From NCBI GenBank assembly GCA_002683825.1, contig NYUD01000085.1, forward strand, positions 1-64,000: a stretch of 64,000 bases of DNA, read 5' to 3'. This DNA comes from Planctomycetota bacterium. GTDB lineage: Bacteria; Planctomycetota; UBA1135; GCA-002686595. The position numbers and the translations under genes were made by a program. Below the pieces are notes generated by a model that saw only the letters and a program-made list of their open reading frames with translations, was not told the origin of the DNA and made no database searches. Numbering within the stretch: position 1 is the stretch's first letter; each line of letters opens with the position of its first letter. Of the stretch, positions 8,165 through 17,695 are shown piece after piece.

Positions 8165-10399
8165 CTACTTCCGATCGCCACCGGGGCCCTTCGACGGCGG
8201 TTGGCTCCAGTTCGTCGGGTTCGCGCCGGGCACCGTTCTCTCGAAGGCGGGCAGTTCCAACAGGGCCGGATCCAATTGCGTCAGGGCGTGGTCCAGCCGC
8301 TCGACCATGCCGGGCGTTCCCTGTTGGCCGAGTCGCGCCCGCAGCATCCTGGCGGTTCCAACCGCGGACAGGTTGAGGCCGTCGCGGCTTGCAGCTGCCT
8401 CGGGCTTGCGCTCGAAGGAAGCCAGTATCTGATCCAGGGCGTCTTCGAGGTCGTTGCTCTCCAGGGAGATGCGTGCACGCCCGGCGAGGGCTATCGAGGC
8501 GTAATGATCGGCGGAGTTGCGGGTGACAGGGTTGTGTTCGATGCCCCGGGAGTAGTGTGCCAGGGCGCGATCGTAAGCGGCGATGGCCGCGCCCGGTTTG
8601 CCCTGCCTGCGATGGTTTTCGGCGGCGACAATCGAGGCATAGCCCGCAAACCAGCGCAGGTTGGGGGGGGCGTCTTCCCCCTCCAGCATCGACTCGTAGG
8701 CCGCCTCGAGACCCTCGACGCCGTCGCGCCAGAGGATCCTGCCGCGCAGGTGACCGTGCAGAACCCAGGAGTCGGGGAACCGCTGCAAGCCCTCATCCAA
8801 CACGCGTTCCGCCCGACCGAAGGCGCCCAACCTCATCAGGAAACGGAAGTGGCTGGCCACGTGCTCATCCCGACCCAGGGGGTGGTGGGCAAGCACGGCA
8901 TAGGCGGCATTCACATCCGTCAGCCATTTCCCGGGCCAGTCTTCCTTCTTGTTGAGGGCGATGGTAATGGCCTGTTGACGCTGCTGGGCAAAGAGAGCGA
9001 TCGTCGCTATGGCACTCCACTCAAGGTTGCCCGACGGGATCTTCGCAACCGCGGCCTCTACCCGGGGGTAGGCCGTGTCCAGGTCACCCAGGTAGTAGCT
9101 ACACAGCCCGATCACCGCGTCCATACGCCAACCCGTTGCGCCGAGGGCCTCGGCTTCCAACGCGGTTCGATAGGCGTCTTCGAGGCGCAATCGGGCGTAC
9201 CTGCCGGCGACCTTGCCGTTCTCCGTCTGCAGGGCGCGCGGGTCGGCCGCCAGCTCCAGGGTGGCCACCGCTTTCGCCAGCTTGGCCTGCGCGTCATCGG
9301 GCCGCTGCATGTCCGCGGTCTCCAGGCGGTTGGTGACGGCATCGATGCCCGGAGCGGCATAGGATGCGCCCCTATTATCGGTGCTCCAGGCCTGCTCCTC
9401 GATCTGATCCGAATTCGTTCCCAGGCCCTTGTGAACCCTGGCGAGCGTGTGGGCCCTCTCGGACTTCTCGCCCAGACGCGCCAGAGCCGCGATCATCTTT
9501 TCTCGCTCGCTGTCCTCGAGCGGCACCCGCAGGGCCTCGTTGATCAGTTCGATCGCTCCGATCGAATCGGTCTTCGACAGAGCCTCACGTGCCAACCGGG
9601 CCAGCTCGGGATCGAAACCATAGACGGCCAGACGCAGGAGATCGTCGGGGGCCGCATCGTCATGCTGCATGGCCGCTTTCAAGAGCGTTCCACGTAGGTC
9701 CTGATCGCCGGCCTTGTACGCCTTCTCGACCGCCTCGCGGTCCGCGACATCCCGACTGGCGACCCTTTCGACCAGCGTTCGATCGCCGCGCACGATCGGC
9801 GGAGGGGCATCGCGGTTGCTGATACCCTCCTGGATGGTCAGAAAGACGGAGTCCGTATCGTTGGCGTAGTAAACGTCGTACGACTCGCTGCCGTCCAGCT
9901 CGACCATGACGTGCCGCGGTGCGACGCGAACCCCTTCGAAGTACTTTTCAAAGAGAATCGGCTCGATCCAGATGTGTTCGCCGCAGGTGACACTGCCAAA
10001 GCGAGGACACAGGATCCGGTTTCCATTCACGTCGAAGTCGCGCGGGTTGTGTCGATAGACCGAAGCGATCACCGTGACGTAGGGTTCGTAAAGCTTCGCG
10101 ATCTCGGGCTGGCGATAGCGTATGCCGGCGTAGTGTTCGCTGGCGATCTCACCGTCCATGTTCACGCAGATCAGAATCGCCTTGCCGGTCTCCTTCGAAA
10201 CCGCGATCGCATCTTCCCAGGTGCGCTGGAAGGTGATCTGGACCGGTCGATTCCAATCCTCCGCACCGGGCGCAAACCACATCGACTCGCGACTTTGGTT
10301 CGGCGTTTGCGCCGTGGCCTGAGCCGGAGTCTGTTCGGTCCAGACGAGAAGCACGACGGAGCCGAAAAGGAGGCTAGGTAGGAGACGAATCCTGAACAT
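8165..10399 (-). CDS. Secreted thioredoxin-fold and TPR protein
   Basis: A 744-residue exported protein with a signal peptide ending near the APAQA stretch at residue 27-31. Residues about 55-190 resemble a thioredoxin-like domain (WEDAIAVSKETGKAILICVNMD), but the redox CxxC site is replaced by MDGEIA; two cysteines in LCPRFGSVTC lie further on. Residues about 200-300 form a helical linker, and the rest are TPR-like helices with Ala/Leu-rich pairs such as AERVLDEGLQRFPDSW and AIAAYDRALAHYSRG. A scaffold role in the periplasm is inferred. The ATG at 10399 gives the signal peptide; the frame is open for 308 codons upstream but that stretch is antisense to moxR. Confidence 0.7.
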   Translation of the reverse strand: MFRIRLLPSLLFGSVVLLVWTEQTPAQATAQTPNQSRESMWFAPGAEDWNRPVQITFQRTWEDAIAVSKETGKAILICVNMDGEIASEHYAGIRYRQPEIAKLYEPYVTVIASVYRHNPRDFDVNGNRILCPRFGSVTCGEHIWIEPILFEKYFEGVRVAPRHVMVELDGSESYDVYYANDTDSVFLTIQEGISNRDAPPPIVRGDRTLVERVASRDVADREAVEKAYKAGDQDLRGTLLKAAMQHDDAAPDDLLRLAVYGFDPELARLAREALSKTDSIGAIELINEALRVPLEDSEREKMIAALARLGEKSERAHTLARVHKGLGTNSDQIEEQAWSTDNRGASYAAPGIDAVTNRLETADMQRPDDAQAKLAKAVATLELAADPRALQTENGKVAGRYARLRLEDAYRTALEAEALGATGWRMDAVIGLCSYYLGDLDTAYPRVEAAVAKIPSGNLEWSAIATIALFAQQRQQAITIALNKKEDWPGKWLTDVNAAYAVLAHHPLGRDEHVASHFRFLMRLGAFGRAERVLDEGLQRFPDSWVLHGHLRGRILWRDGVEGLEAAYESMLEGEDAPPNLRWFAGYASIVAAENHRRQGKPGAAIAAYDRALAHYSRGIEHNPVTRNSADHYASIALAGRARISLESNDLEDALDQILASFERKPEAAASRDGLNLSAVGTARMLRARLGQQGTPGMVERLDHALTQLDPALLELPAFERTVPGANPTNWSQPPSKGPGGDRK

Positions 10400-10579
10400 G
10401 GCGTTGACCGGCGCGGAGAAGAGCCCGTCCGGGAGTGTACTCAAGCCTAACGCCCACGCAGGACCTGCACAGACATGGCGTTGTAAGGGAAATCTTCGGA
10501 TCCCCTCGGCGGCGTGTATCCTCCCTGCCACGAAACCGTCCCCGGGACGCACCCGGGCCGACCCACCGAAGACTCGCCC

Positions 10580-11569
10580 GTGACCGACGTCCAAGCCGTT
10601 GCCGACCGCATCAAGGAGGAAAGCGCCTTTCTCCGGGGTGTCCAAGAAGAGATCCAGGGGGTCATCGTCGGCCAGCGCGAGCTCATCCACGGCATGCTGA
10701 TCGGGCTTCTCGCCGATGGGCACGTCCTGCTCGAGGGCGTGCCTGGATTGGCGAAATCCCTGGCCGCCCAATCCCTGGCCGCCGCCCTGGGGGGGGAATT
10801 TCGACGGATTCAGTTCACGCCGGACCTCCTGCCCTCGGACCTCCTCGGCACCCAGGTCTACAACCCCAAGAGCGGCGCGTGGTCCGTTCGCATGGGGCCG
10901 GTCTTCGCCAATTTCGTGCTCGCCGACGAGATCAATCGTGCGCCGGCCAAGGTGCAGTCGGCGTTGCTCGAGGCGATGCAGGAACGCCAGGTGACCCTGG
11001 CCGGTGAAACCCATCCACTGCCCACCCCCTTCCTGGTCCTGGCGACCCAAAACCCCGTCGAGCAGGAGGGGACCTACACGCTTCCCGAGGCGCAGGTCGA
11101 TCGCTTCATGCTGAAGGTGGTGGTCGGCTATCCTTCCAAGGAGGAGGAGACGCAGATCATCGACAGGATGGCGAACCACCGAACAAAGCCCGCTGTGAGG
11201 AGTGTTGCGCGTCCGGAGCAAATCCTCTCGGCGCGCCGGCTCCTGGACCACGTCTACGTCGATGATCTCGCGCGGGACTACATTGTCGAACTGGTGTTTG
11301 CGACCCGCGAACCGTCCGAACACGGGTTGGCTGCCCTCCAGCCCATGATCCTTTACGGCGCTTCACCGCGGGCTTCGATCGCGTTAACCCAGGCGGCTCG
11401 GGCCCACGCGTTCCTGGAAGGGCGCGGATTCGTGACCCCCCTCGACATCAAGGCGGTCGGAATGAACGTCCTGCGCCATCGGGTCATCACGACCTACGAG
11501 GCGGAAGCCGAGGGTTTGACACCCGAAGACGTGATCCAACAGGTCTTCGACAACGTTCCGGTTCCCTGA
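10580..11569 (+). CDS. moxR: MoxR-family AAA+ ATPase, first gene of the Bat operon
   Basis: 329 residues from a GTG start, matching MoxR proteins of 320-330 residues; another GTG 22 codons upstream is possible. Walker A is GVPGLAKS with Lys59, and Walker B is LADEINRAP with Asp116-Glu117. The sensor/arginine-finger region PEAQVDRFMLK and a C-terminal lid domain follow. MoxR ATPases act as chaperones that mature or activate partner proteins with von Willebrand A domains. Here it is followed by a DUF58 protein and two VWA proteins in the standard order. The divergent neighbour is the secreted TPR protein. Confidence 0.92.
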   Translation: MTDVQAVADRIKEESAFLRGVQEEIQGVIVGQRELIHGMLIGLLADGHVLLEGVPGLAKSLAAQSLAAALGGEFRRIQFTPDLLPSDLLGTQVYNPKSGAWSVRMGPVFANFVLADEINRAPAKVQSALLEAMQERQVTLAGETHPLPTPFLVLATQNPVEQEGTYTLPEAQVDRFMLKVVVGYPSKEEETQIIDRMANHRTKPAVRSVARPEQILSARRLLDHVYVDDLARDYIVELVFATREPSEHGLAALQPMILYGASPRASIALTQAARAHAFLEGRGFVTPLDIKAVGMNVLRHRVITTYEAEAEGLTPEDVIQQVFDNVPVP

Positions 11570-11589
11570 CCCGACAGGAGCGTCAACCG

Positions 11590-12510
11590 ATGGTCGAGGA
11601 GCGCGAAGTCGAGCTTTCCGAACTCCTCGATGAGGTTCGCCGGATCGAAGCCCAGAGCAAGCGCCTGGTCACCGGTCACATGGCCGGCGGGTACAGTTCC
11701 GTGTTTCGCGGATCGGGCATCGAGGTTCACGAAATCCGAGAGTACGTCGAGGGCGATGACCCGAGGGCGGTGGACTGGAACGTGACAGCGCGCGTCGGTC
11801 GACCGTTCGTAAGGGATTACGTTGAAGAGCGGCAATTGACCATGCTGTTTCTCCTCGATCTCTCCGCATCGATGAACGGCGGCTTCGGGATCTGGTCCGC
11901 GCGCCAGATGGCGGCGCGTGTTTGCGCCTGTCTGGCGCTCTCCGCCATCCGTAACGACGACCGCGTCGGCCTGATCGCCTTCAGCCGCGATGTCGATAAG
12001 TTTGTGCCTCCGCGCAAGGGGATTCGACACGTGCTGCGTATCGTTCGAGATTGCCTGGCCTTGCCGGGCACGAGCGCCGGGACGGACCTGCTTCCCGCGC
12101 TGGAGTTCGCCTCACGCGTCGTTCGGCGTCACGCGGTGCTCTTCCTGGTGTCTGACTTTCTGAGACCTGGCTGGAAACATGCTCTCACCCTGTGTGCAAA
12201 CCGCCACGACCTGATCGCTGTGCGTTTGCTGACGCCCGAACTCGGGCTTCCCGAGGCCGACACGGGGCTCGTGCGTCTGTGTGATCCGGAAACCGGGCGA
12301 GAGGACATCGTCGACTGGGGCAGCACGGAAGTGCGTCGGGCGTACGTCCGACGCGTGGCCGAGGCGCGTGCCGAGACCGAATCAATCCTGCGGCGCGCCG
12401 GCGTCGATCTGATGGACGTTCCCGTGCCGCGCGTGCCGGACAGGGACGCGGTCGCCCGCCCGATCCTGGAGTTTTTTCGCATGCGCGAGGGACGCGGAGC
12501 GAAGCGGTGA
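11590..12510 (+). CDS. DUF58 / VWA-like protein of the Bat operon
   Basis: A 306-residue soluble protein. The DUF58 signature (SVFRGSGIEVHEIREYVEGDDPRAVDWN) lies at about residues 37-65, and a VWA-type metal-binding motif DLSAS follows near residue 95. The family forms functional pairs with MoxR ATPases, usually through the VWA metal site. An ATG start 20 bases after the moxR stop is preceded by CAGGAG. Its stop overlaps the next gene by 4 bases, so the two are probably translationally coupled. Confidence 0.9.
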   Translation: MVEEREVELSELLDEVRRIEAQSKRLVTGHMAGGYSSVFRGSGIEVHEIREYVEGDDPRAVDWNVTARVGRPFVRDYVEERQLTMLFLLDLSASMNGGFGIWSARQMAARVCACLALSAIRNDDRVGLIAFSRDVDKFVPPRKGIRHVLRIVRDCLALPGTSAGTDLLPALEFASRVVRRHAVLFLVSDFLRPGWKHALTLCANRHDLIAVRLLTPELGLPEADTGLVRLCDPETGREDIVDWGSTEVRRAYVRRVAEARAETESILRRAGVDLMDVPVPRVPDRDAVARPILEFFRMREGRGAKR

Positions 12511-13448
12511 GTCTCTTCATTCCGCTCCTTTGTTGCTCCCCGTTCTTGGTCGGGCTGCAGGATCCGATTCCCGAAGAGGACTTGTCGTTGCGTGTCAGCG
12601 CGTCTGTGGAGGAGGTCGAGTTCGGAAAGGCCTTCGAGCTCACAGTTGTTCAGGTCTGGGACAAGAGGCTCGAACTCGAGTCATGGGGGAGTGAGAAACT
12701 CGCACCTCTGACCGTCCGGCTGCTCGAAACCGAACGCCGGGAGGATGACGAGCGCATCGAGGAAACCCGGCGCTACGAGTGTTTCGCATTCGAGGTCGAT
12801 GAGTTGACGCTGCCCGCCTTGTTTCTGCGGGCGAAGTCGGCCGAGGACGGCTCGCAGCGCGTCGCCCTGGGCGAGGGCTTGCGCATCTCGGTGCTCTCAG
12901 CGCTTGAGGACGACGATCCCGGCGAGATGGAAATGGCGAGGGAAGCCTTTCCAGCGCCGTTCCCGTGGGCGATCGCCGTGCTTGTAGCGATGTCGGCCCT
13001 CTCGGTCGCTATTCCCTTTCGGCGAGCCTTCAAGCGACGTCCGGCCGTCGAAGTGATCGCCCAGCCCCCGCCCGCTGACGAGGTTGCGCGTGAACGGTTG
13101 CAACGACTTCGCGAGCAACCGCTTCAGAACCGATCCCAGGTGCGCGCCTTCCACGTCGAGGCTTCGGCCATCGTGCGAGCCTATATCGGAGGCCGCTTCC
13201 GCGTGCAGGCGCCGGGTAAGACCACCGAAGAGTTCTTTGCGGATCCGGCCACCATCGCGGCGCTGCGGCCGGCCGATCGCGAGCGTTTGAACGCTTTTCT
13301 CGTGCAGGGAGACCTCGTCAAGTACGCCGCCCAGACTTCAATGCCCGAGGAGCGCGAACGGCTTTTGGCCTCGGTCGAGGGCTTTATCGAAGAGACGCGC
13401 GAGTGGAATCGAGAGGTTGACGAGCAGCGGGAGGAACAACCGTCATGA
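12507..13448 (+). CDS. Membrane-anchored BatD/DUF4381-like protein
   Basis: A 313-residue protein from a GTG overlapping the previous stop by 4 bases. It has a cleavable-looking N-terminal hydrophobic segment, a predicted periplasmic beta-sandwich (residues about 25-145) like the N-terminal repeats of BatD, a membrane helix near residues 152-172, and a cytosolic tail with VRAYIGGRFRVQAPGKTTEEFF. This tail pattern is shared with DUF4381-type proteins of MoxR/Bat clusters. It is shorter than the true BatD encoded further downstream and may assemble with BatA. The family assignment is by pattern only. Confidence 0.65.
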   Translation: MSLFIPLLCCSPFLVGLQDPIPEEDLSLRVSASVEEVEFGKAFELTVVQVWDKRLELESWGSEKLAPLTVRLLETERREDDERIEETRRYECFAFEVDELTLPALFLRAKSAEDGSQRVALGEGLRISVLSALEDDDPGEMEMAREAFPAPFPWAIAVLVAMSALSVAIPFRRAFKRRPAVEVIAQPPPADEVARERLQRLREQPLQNRSQVRAFHVEASAIVRAYIGGRFRVQAPGKTTEEFFADPATIAALRPADRERLNAFLVQGDLVKYAAQTSMPEERERLLASVEGFIEETREWNREVDEQREEQPS

Positions 13449-14443
13449 GCGCTCTCCTGCAGTTCGGGACGGAGCTTCGCTTCCGGGATCCATGGCTCTT
13501 GCTGCTGGCCCTGGCCCTGCCTCTTGGGATCTGGATTCGGCACCGACGGGGCGTACCGACCATCGTGTTTGCTCCCAGCTTGTTCCTGGAACGATTGCCC
13601 CATTCGTTGCGCCGGCGCCTGTCTTCGCTTCCAAGGGTGTTTCAAAGCCTGGGACTCCTCTTTGTCGTGCTCGCCTTGGCGCGTCCGATCCAGCGCGTGC
13701 GCCTCCCGCTTGAAAGCGAGGGTATCGACATCCTCTTGTGCCTGGATGTCTCCTCCTCGATGGCGGCCAGGGATCTGGACCCGGCACATACGCGGCTCGA
13801 TCTCGCCAAGAAGGCGGCGGCCGAGTTTGTCGGTGGGCGCACGAGCGATCGCTTCGGCCTGATCCGTTTTGCGCGCTATCCGGACCTGCTCTCTCCCCTG
13901 ACGTTGGATCACCGTGCCCTTACGGAGTTCCTCGAAGCTCTTCAGCAGGTTCAAGCCGACGGATTGGAAGATCTGACGGGGATCGGCAGCGCCGTTGCGC
14001 GTGCGGCGGAAATCCTGCGCACGAGCCCCGCGAAATCGAAGGTCGTGATTCTCCTGACCGACGGCGAGGAAAACGTCGCTACAGCCGAAACTCCCCACGA
14101 AATCGGGCCCCTGCGCGCCGCGCGCATGTGCCAAGAGCTGGGCGTGCGCGTCTACACGATCGCAGCCGGGATCGGCCGGCGAGGAAGCGGGGGAGAGTGG
14201 GTCGACCTCGACACGACCCAGGTTCGAGAACTCGCCGAACGAACGGGCGGGGCTTTTTTCGAAGCGCGTGACGCAGGCGCGATAGCGGGCGTCTACGGGA
14301 CCATCGATCGCCTCGAGAAGGTCCAGTTCGAGAAACCGCGCTACGAGTTGCGCGAACGCTTCCTGCCCTTTCTGTTGACGGCACTGAGCCTGCTCTTGGC
14401 GGGCCGCACGTTGCGCGCGAGTCCCCTGGAGGTGTTGCCGTGA
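13445..14443 (+). CDS. batA: VWA-domain membrane protein BatA
   Basis: 332 residues with two N-terminal membrane segments (about 15-30 and 62-78), a periplasm-facing VWA domain and a C-terminal membrane helix. The metal-ion-dependent adhesion site is DVSSSM, with a conserved Thr in LTGIGSAV and the DGEEN motif. This matches BatA of the Bacteroides aerotolerance operon. The ATG overlaps the previous stop by 4 bases. It is thought to act with BatB and MoxR in stress tolerance or envelope assembly. Confidence 0.9.
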   Translation: MSALLQFGTELRFRDPWLLLLALALPLGIWIRHRRGVPTIVFAPSLFLERLPHSLRRRLSSLPRVFQSLGLLFVVLALARPIQRVRLPLESEGIDILLCLDVSSSMAARDLDPAHTRLDLAKKAAAEFVGGRTSDRFGLIRFARYPDLLSPLTLDHRALTEFLEALQQVQADGLEDLTGIGSAVARAAEILRTSPAKSKVVILLTDGEENVATAETPHEIGPLRAARMCQELGVRVYTIAAGIGRRGSGGEWVDLDTTQVRELAERTGGAFFEARDAGAIAGVYGTIDRLEKVQFEKPRYELRERFLPFLLTALSLLLAGRTLRASPLEVLP

Positions 14444-15453
14444 TGTTCACCGATCTCGTGCTCCTCCCCGCAGCCTTCGGCCTCTTGGCCCTGGTGCCCC
14501 CCGTCTGGTGGTTTTTGCGTTCATCCGAGGGAATCCGCGCGCAGCGCCTGGAGCGCTTCGTCGGTCCCCGAACACCTGTTCTGGCGGGAGAGAGCAGCAC
14601 GCGCCGCAGGCGCCTGCGTCACACCCTGAGTGTGGGCGGTTTTGCTCTTGCGATCCTGGCCGTCGTCCAGCCGGCCTGGGGCATCGACCCGCTCAAACTG
14701 GAGCTGCGCGGTGTCGATGTGTTGGTGTGCCTCGACGTGTCTCGGTCCATGTTGGCGCGCGATCTACAACCCGACCGACTGGGCCGAGCACACGATGAAA
14801 TCCGCACCCTGTCCCGCCGCGTCCGCGACGATCGTCTGGGGCTGGTAGCCTTTGCGGGAGACGCTCGCTTGATGATTCCCTTGACGCGCGACATGGATTC
14901 GTTTGCCGAGCTCGTCGAGCGGGTCGACACCCTCAGCGTCGACCGCGGCGGTACGGATCTGGGGGCTGCCCTGGAGACGGCCCTGTCCGCGCTCGAAGGC
15001 GGTTCCCTGGGCAACCACGAAGCCATTCTCCTGGTTTCCGACGGCGAGGACCTTGAAGGGCGGGGACTGCGCGCTGCGCAAGCGTGCAAGGATCAAAACA
15101 TCACCGTGCACTGCGTCGGGCTGGGGTCGGCCATCGGCAGCAAGATCGCACTGCGGAACGGCGCCGGCGAGTCCTTTCTGCGCGATCGCCGGGGCCGGGA
15201 CGTCGTGTCCCGGCTCGACGATTCCGGTCTGCGGGCCATCGCAGCGGCGACCGGTGGGGAATACCTCGATGTTTCCCAGGCCGCCCGGCCTCTGGTTCAG
15301 CTGTACGAGTCACACCTGCTTTCGATGGCGGGAAAGGCCACCGCAAGTCTCGAAGGAAAGGCGCGGAAGAACCACTTCCAGTGGCCTCTCCTGGCCGCAT
15401 TCCTCCTCTTCCTGGTGGAGTTTTCGCTGAGCGAACGGAGGTTGCGTCGATGA
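14440..15453 (+). CDS. batB: VWA-domain membrane protein BatB
   Basis: 337 residues. The start is a GTG followed directly by an ATG, overlapping the batA stop by 4 bases. Membrane segments lie near residues 5-27 and 65-82 and at the C terminus (WPLLAAFLLFLVEF). The VWA metal site is DVSRSM, with GGTDLGAAL and SDGEDLEG as the other loops. It is a paralogue of BatA with the same topology, as is usual for Bat operons. Confidence 0.9.
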   Translation: MMFTDLVLLPAAFGLLALVPPVWWFLRSSEGIRAQRLERFVGPRTPVLAGESSTRRRRLRHTLSVGGFALAILAVVQPAWGIDPLKLELRGVDVLVCLDVSRSMLARDLQPDRLGRAHDEIRTLSRRVRDDRLGLVAFAGDARLMIPLTRDMDSFAELVERVDTLSVDRGGTDLGAALETALSALEGGSLGNHEAILLVSDGEDLEGRGLRAAQACKDQNITVHCVGLGSAIGSKIALRNGAGESFLRDRRGRDVVSRLDDSGLRAIAAATGGEYLDVSQAARPLVQLYESHLLSMAGKATASLEGKARKNHFQWPLLAAFLLFLVEFSLSERRLRR

Positions 15454-16187
15454 GGTTTGCGGTGGGACTTGTGCTCTTCGGGTGGCTGGGAATGGCCGAC
15501 GGAGTGACGGCCTACAACGGGGGCCGCTACGCCGAGGCGTCGGAGACGTTTGCGCGCGCAGAAGAACGCGCGGGACACGGGGCCGGGCCCGAATTGCTGT
15601 TCGATCGAGCGCTGGCCGCCCTGCGAGCAGGGGATCTGCGCGTCGCCGAATACTCCGCGGAAAAAGCCGTCGTTCGTGGCGGAGCGGAGTTCGAGAGCTT
15701 GCGGATCTTCCTCTTCGCCAACGCGGCCTTCGGCCGTAGCTTGCGCGCTGAAGCGGAGGCCGGCCTGCGAGATGCGGATCCGACGGCATTCGGACGCGCG
15801 ATCGACCACCTGGGGCGGGCGATCGAACTCTGGCGCGTGGCGGCCATGCGGAACGACTTCCACGGCGATTGGCCTGCGGCACGTCGCAACCTCGAGCGTG
15901 CGCTACGGAAGCTCGAAGAGCTGGAGAAGAAGAAAGAAGAGGCGGAACAAAACCAAAACAAGAAGAAGGAAAAGGAACCCGAACAAAAGCAGGAGGAACC
16001 GACCGAAGATCCCGACGCGCAGTCCGAGGAGCAGGAGCGACAGGCGACACCCCAACCCGAGGTGGATCTATCCTCCGCGGAGCTGGCGCAGCTATTCGAG
16101 AGGTTGCGGGCGATGGAACGCGAGAAGCGCGAGCTGCGCCAAGAACGCCGGCGCGTTCGTTCCGCCGACGTGGAGAAGGACTGGTGA
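15450..16187 (+). CDS. batC: TPR protein BatC with highly charged tail
   Basis: 245 residues with an N-terminal signal-like segment, TPR-type helices (YNGGRYAEASETFARAEE; AGDLRVAEYSAEKAV) and, from about residue 150, a Lys/Glu/Gln-rich region predicted to be coiled or disordered, ending in an Arg/Glu-rich helix. Size, position between BatB and BatD and the charged tail fit BatC. The ATG at 15450 overlaps the batB stop by 4 bases; an upstream extension of the frame is antisense-type sequence inside batB. Confidence 0.8.
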   Translation: MRFAVGLVLFGWLGMADGVTAYNGGRYAEASETFARAEERAGHGAGPELLFDRALAALRAGDLRVAEYSAEKAVVRGGAEFESLRIFLFANAAFGRSLRAEAEAGLRDADPTAFGRAIDHLGRAIELWRVAAMRNDFHGDWPAARRNLERALRKLEELEKKKEEAEQNQNKKKEKEPEQKQEEPTEDPDAQSEEQERQATPQPEVDLSSAELAQLFERLRAMEREKRELRQERRRVRSADVEKDW

Positions 16188-17695
16188 TCACGTACGCCTG
16201 CTGCTGGATTGTCGGGACGCTTGGTCTCGTCCACCAGGAAGCGACGGAAATCTCCGTCGGAGACGTGGCTCGAATCGAGGTCCGCGTTGACGACGTCAAC
16301 CACTTCGTCGGGGAGGTCGTCGAGGTAAGCCTGCATTTCGGCTTGCGGGAGAATTTCCTGCGCGATCACATCCTGCAGACCTTTCACAACGAGCTGGATG
16401 TGGCCGTTCAGCTGGACGTTCCGTGGTGGGCGGAGGTGGAGGGGGCCACGCTTCTGGACGAAGTCGATCCGGAAGTCGGTTCTTCTTTCGTCTTGAATGG
16501 ACGCCTTGCGCGAAGAGAGCGTTCCGAACGCCCTGTACTCGATGGATTTGTCGAATTTCAAATCGAGCGCCGCATGCGGGCCGAGCGAGCGGGAAACCTG
16601 GCCTTCGCGCGTGCGGCGCTGACGTTCGAGTACGCCACCCGCTTTCAGGAGACCTTCCTGGATGGGCGTGTGCCCCTGGACAAGACGACCGCTCGGCTGA
16701 CCAGCGAGCCGCTCGCGATTCGGATTCGTGAGCTGCCTGTTCTCGGGCGCCCTGCGGAGTTCTCGGGCGCGATCGGGAAGTTCTCGATACGAGGCGAGGC
16801 TTCCACGAACACCGTCCGCGTCGGGGAGCCTCTGGAGTGGACGATCACCATCGAAGGGAGGGGCAACCTGAATTCCTTCGAAGCGCAGCAACTGGAGAAG
16901 CAGCTGGCCGACTTCCATGTCCTCGGGAGAATCGAGAAGCGCCTCGCGGGAAAGCGCGAGTTTGTGTACGAGCTGGTCCCCCTGCGCGAGCTCGAAGCCT
17001 TGCCTGCGATCGACTTCGCTTTTTTTGACCCGGATCTCGAGCGCTATCGGACCGTTCGAACCGAGTCCATTGCACTGACGGTGCAACCGAAGGGGGATGG
17101 TGTTGAGCTTCCGCGGCAGGCTCCGGTGAAGGCCGCTAGCGGATCGGAGGGCCCGGCGCGGGATGGTTCACCGGCGGACTCGCCGGTCGAACGCACCGAC
17201 ATCGGCGCGCTCAAGACACTGGCTGCCCCGTCGCTCTCGATCGAGGACGAACGGCTTTCCTCCACACAGCTCATCGGGGTGCTCTCCGCCCCTTGGCTTC
17301 TATGGCTCGCAGGCAGCGTGTGGCTGAGCAGACGAGCGCGTCGCAAGGAGGACCTCGACGGTTGCCGAGCTCGCGCCGCCGCCGCCGCGTTTCAAGAACA
17401 GACGGCTGCCCGGAGCGTGTCACTTCGTGAGGCATATGCGGAGTTCGTCGCCGCGCGCTTGAGGTGTTCCGGCGCCGCCGTTGTGGCGCCGGGACTCGCG
17501 CAGCGTTTGGTGAAAGCGGGGGTTCCGACGGAACTGGCCGAACAGAGTGCTGTCGCCCTGGGCGAGCTTCTGGACGAACGTTTCGGAGCCCGGGCCGGGT
17601 CCATCGACCCGTCCCAGCTCACCGCACCCGATTCTGTCCGGGCCCTCGTCGAACGGCTCGAGGAGGTTTTTGCCAGGCTGGAGGCTTCGACGTGA
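16184..17695 (+). CDS. batD: Membrane-anchored protein BatD
   Basis: 503 residues from a GTG overlapping the batC stop by 4 bases. An N-terminal secretion signal is followed by predicted beta-sandwich repeats (for example VRVGEPLEWTITIEGRGNLNSF, a typical BatD/oxygen-tolerance motif), a membrane helix near residues 365-385 (LSAPWLLWLAGSVWLS) and a cytosolic helical tail. BatD is thought to be the periplasmic scaffold of the Bat system. Confidence 0.85.
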   Translation: MITYACCWIVGTLGLVHQEATEISVGDVARIEVRVDDVNHFVGEVVEVSLHFGLRENFLRDHILQTFHNELDVAVQLDVPWWAEVEGATLLDEVDPEVGSSFVLNGRLARRERSERPVLDGFVEFQIERRMRAERAGNLAFARAALTFEYATRFQETFLDGRVPLDKTTARLTSEPLAIRIRELPVLGRPAEFSGAIGKFSIRGEASTNTVRVGEPLEWTITIEGRGNLNSFEAQQLEKQLADFHVLGRIEKRLAGKREFVYELVPLRELEALPAIDFAFFDPDLERYRTVRTESIALTVQPKGDGVELPRQAPVKAASGSEGPARDGSPADSPVERTDIGALKTLAAPSLSIEDERLSSTQLIGVLSAPWLLWLAGSVWLSRRARRKEDLDGCRARAAAAAFQEQTAARSVSLREAYAEFVAARLRCSGAAVVAPGLAQRLVKAGVPTELAEQSAVALGELLDERFGARAGSIDPSQLTAPDSVRALVERLEEVFARLEAST

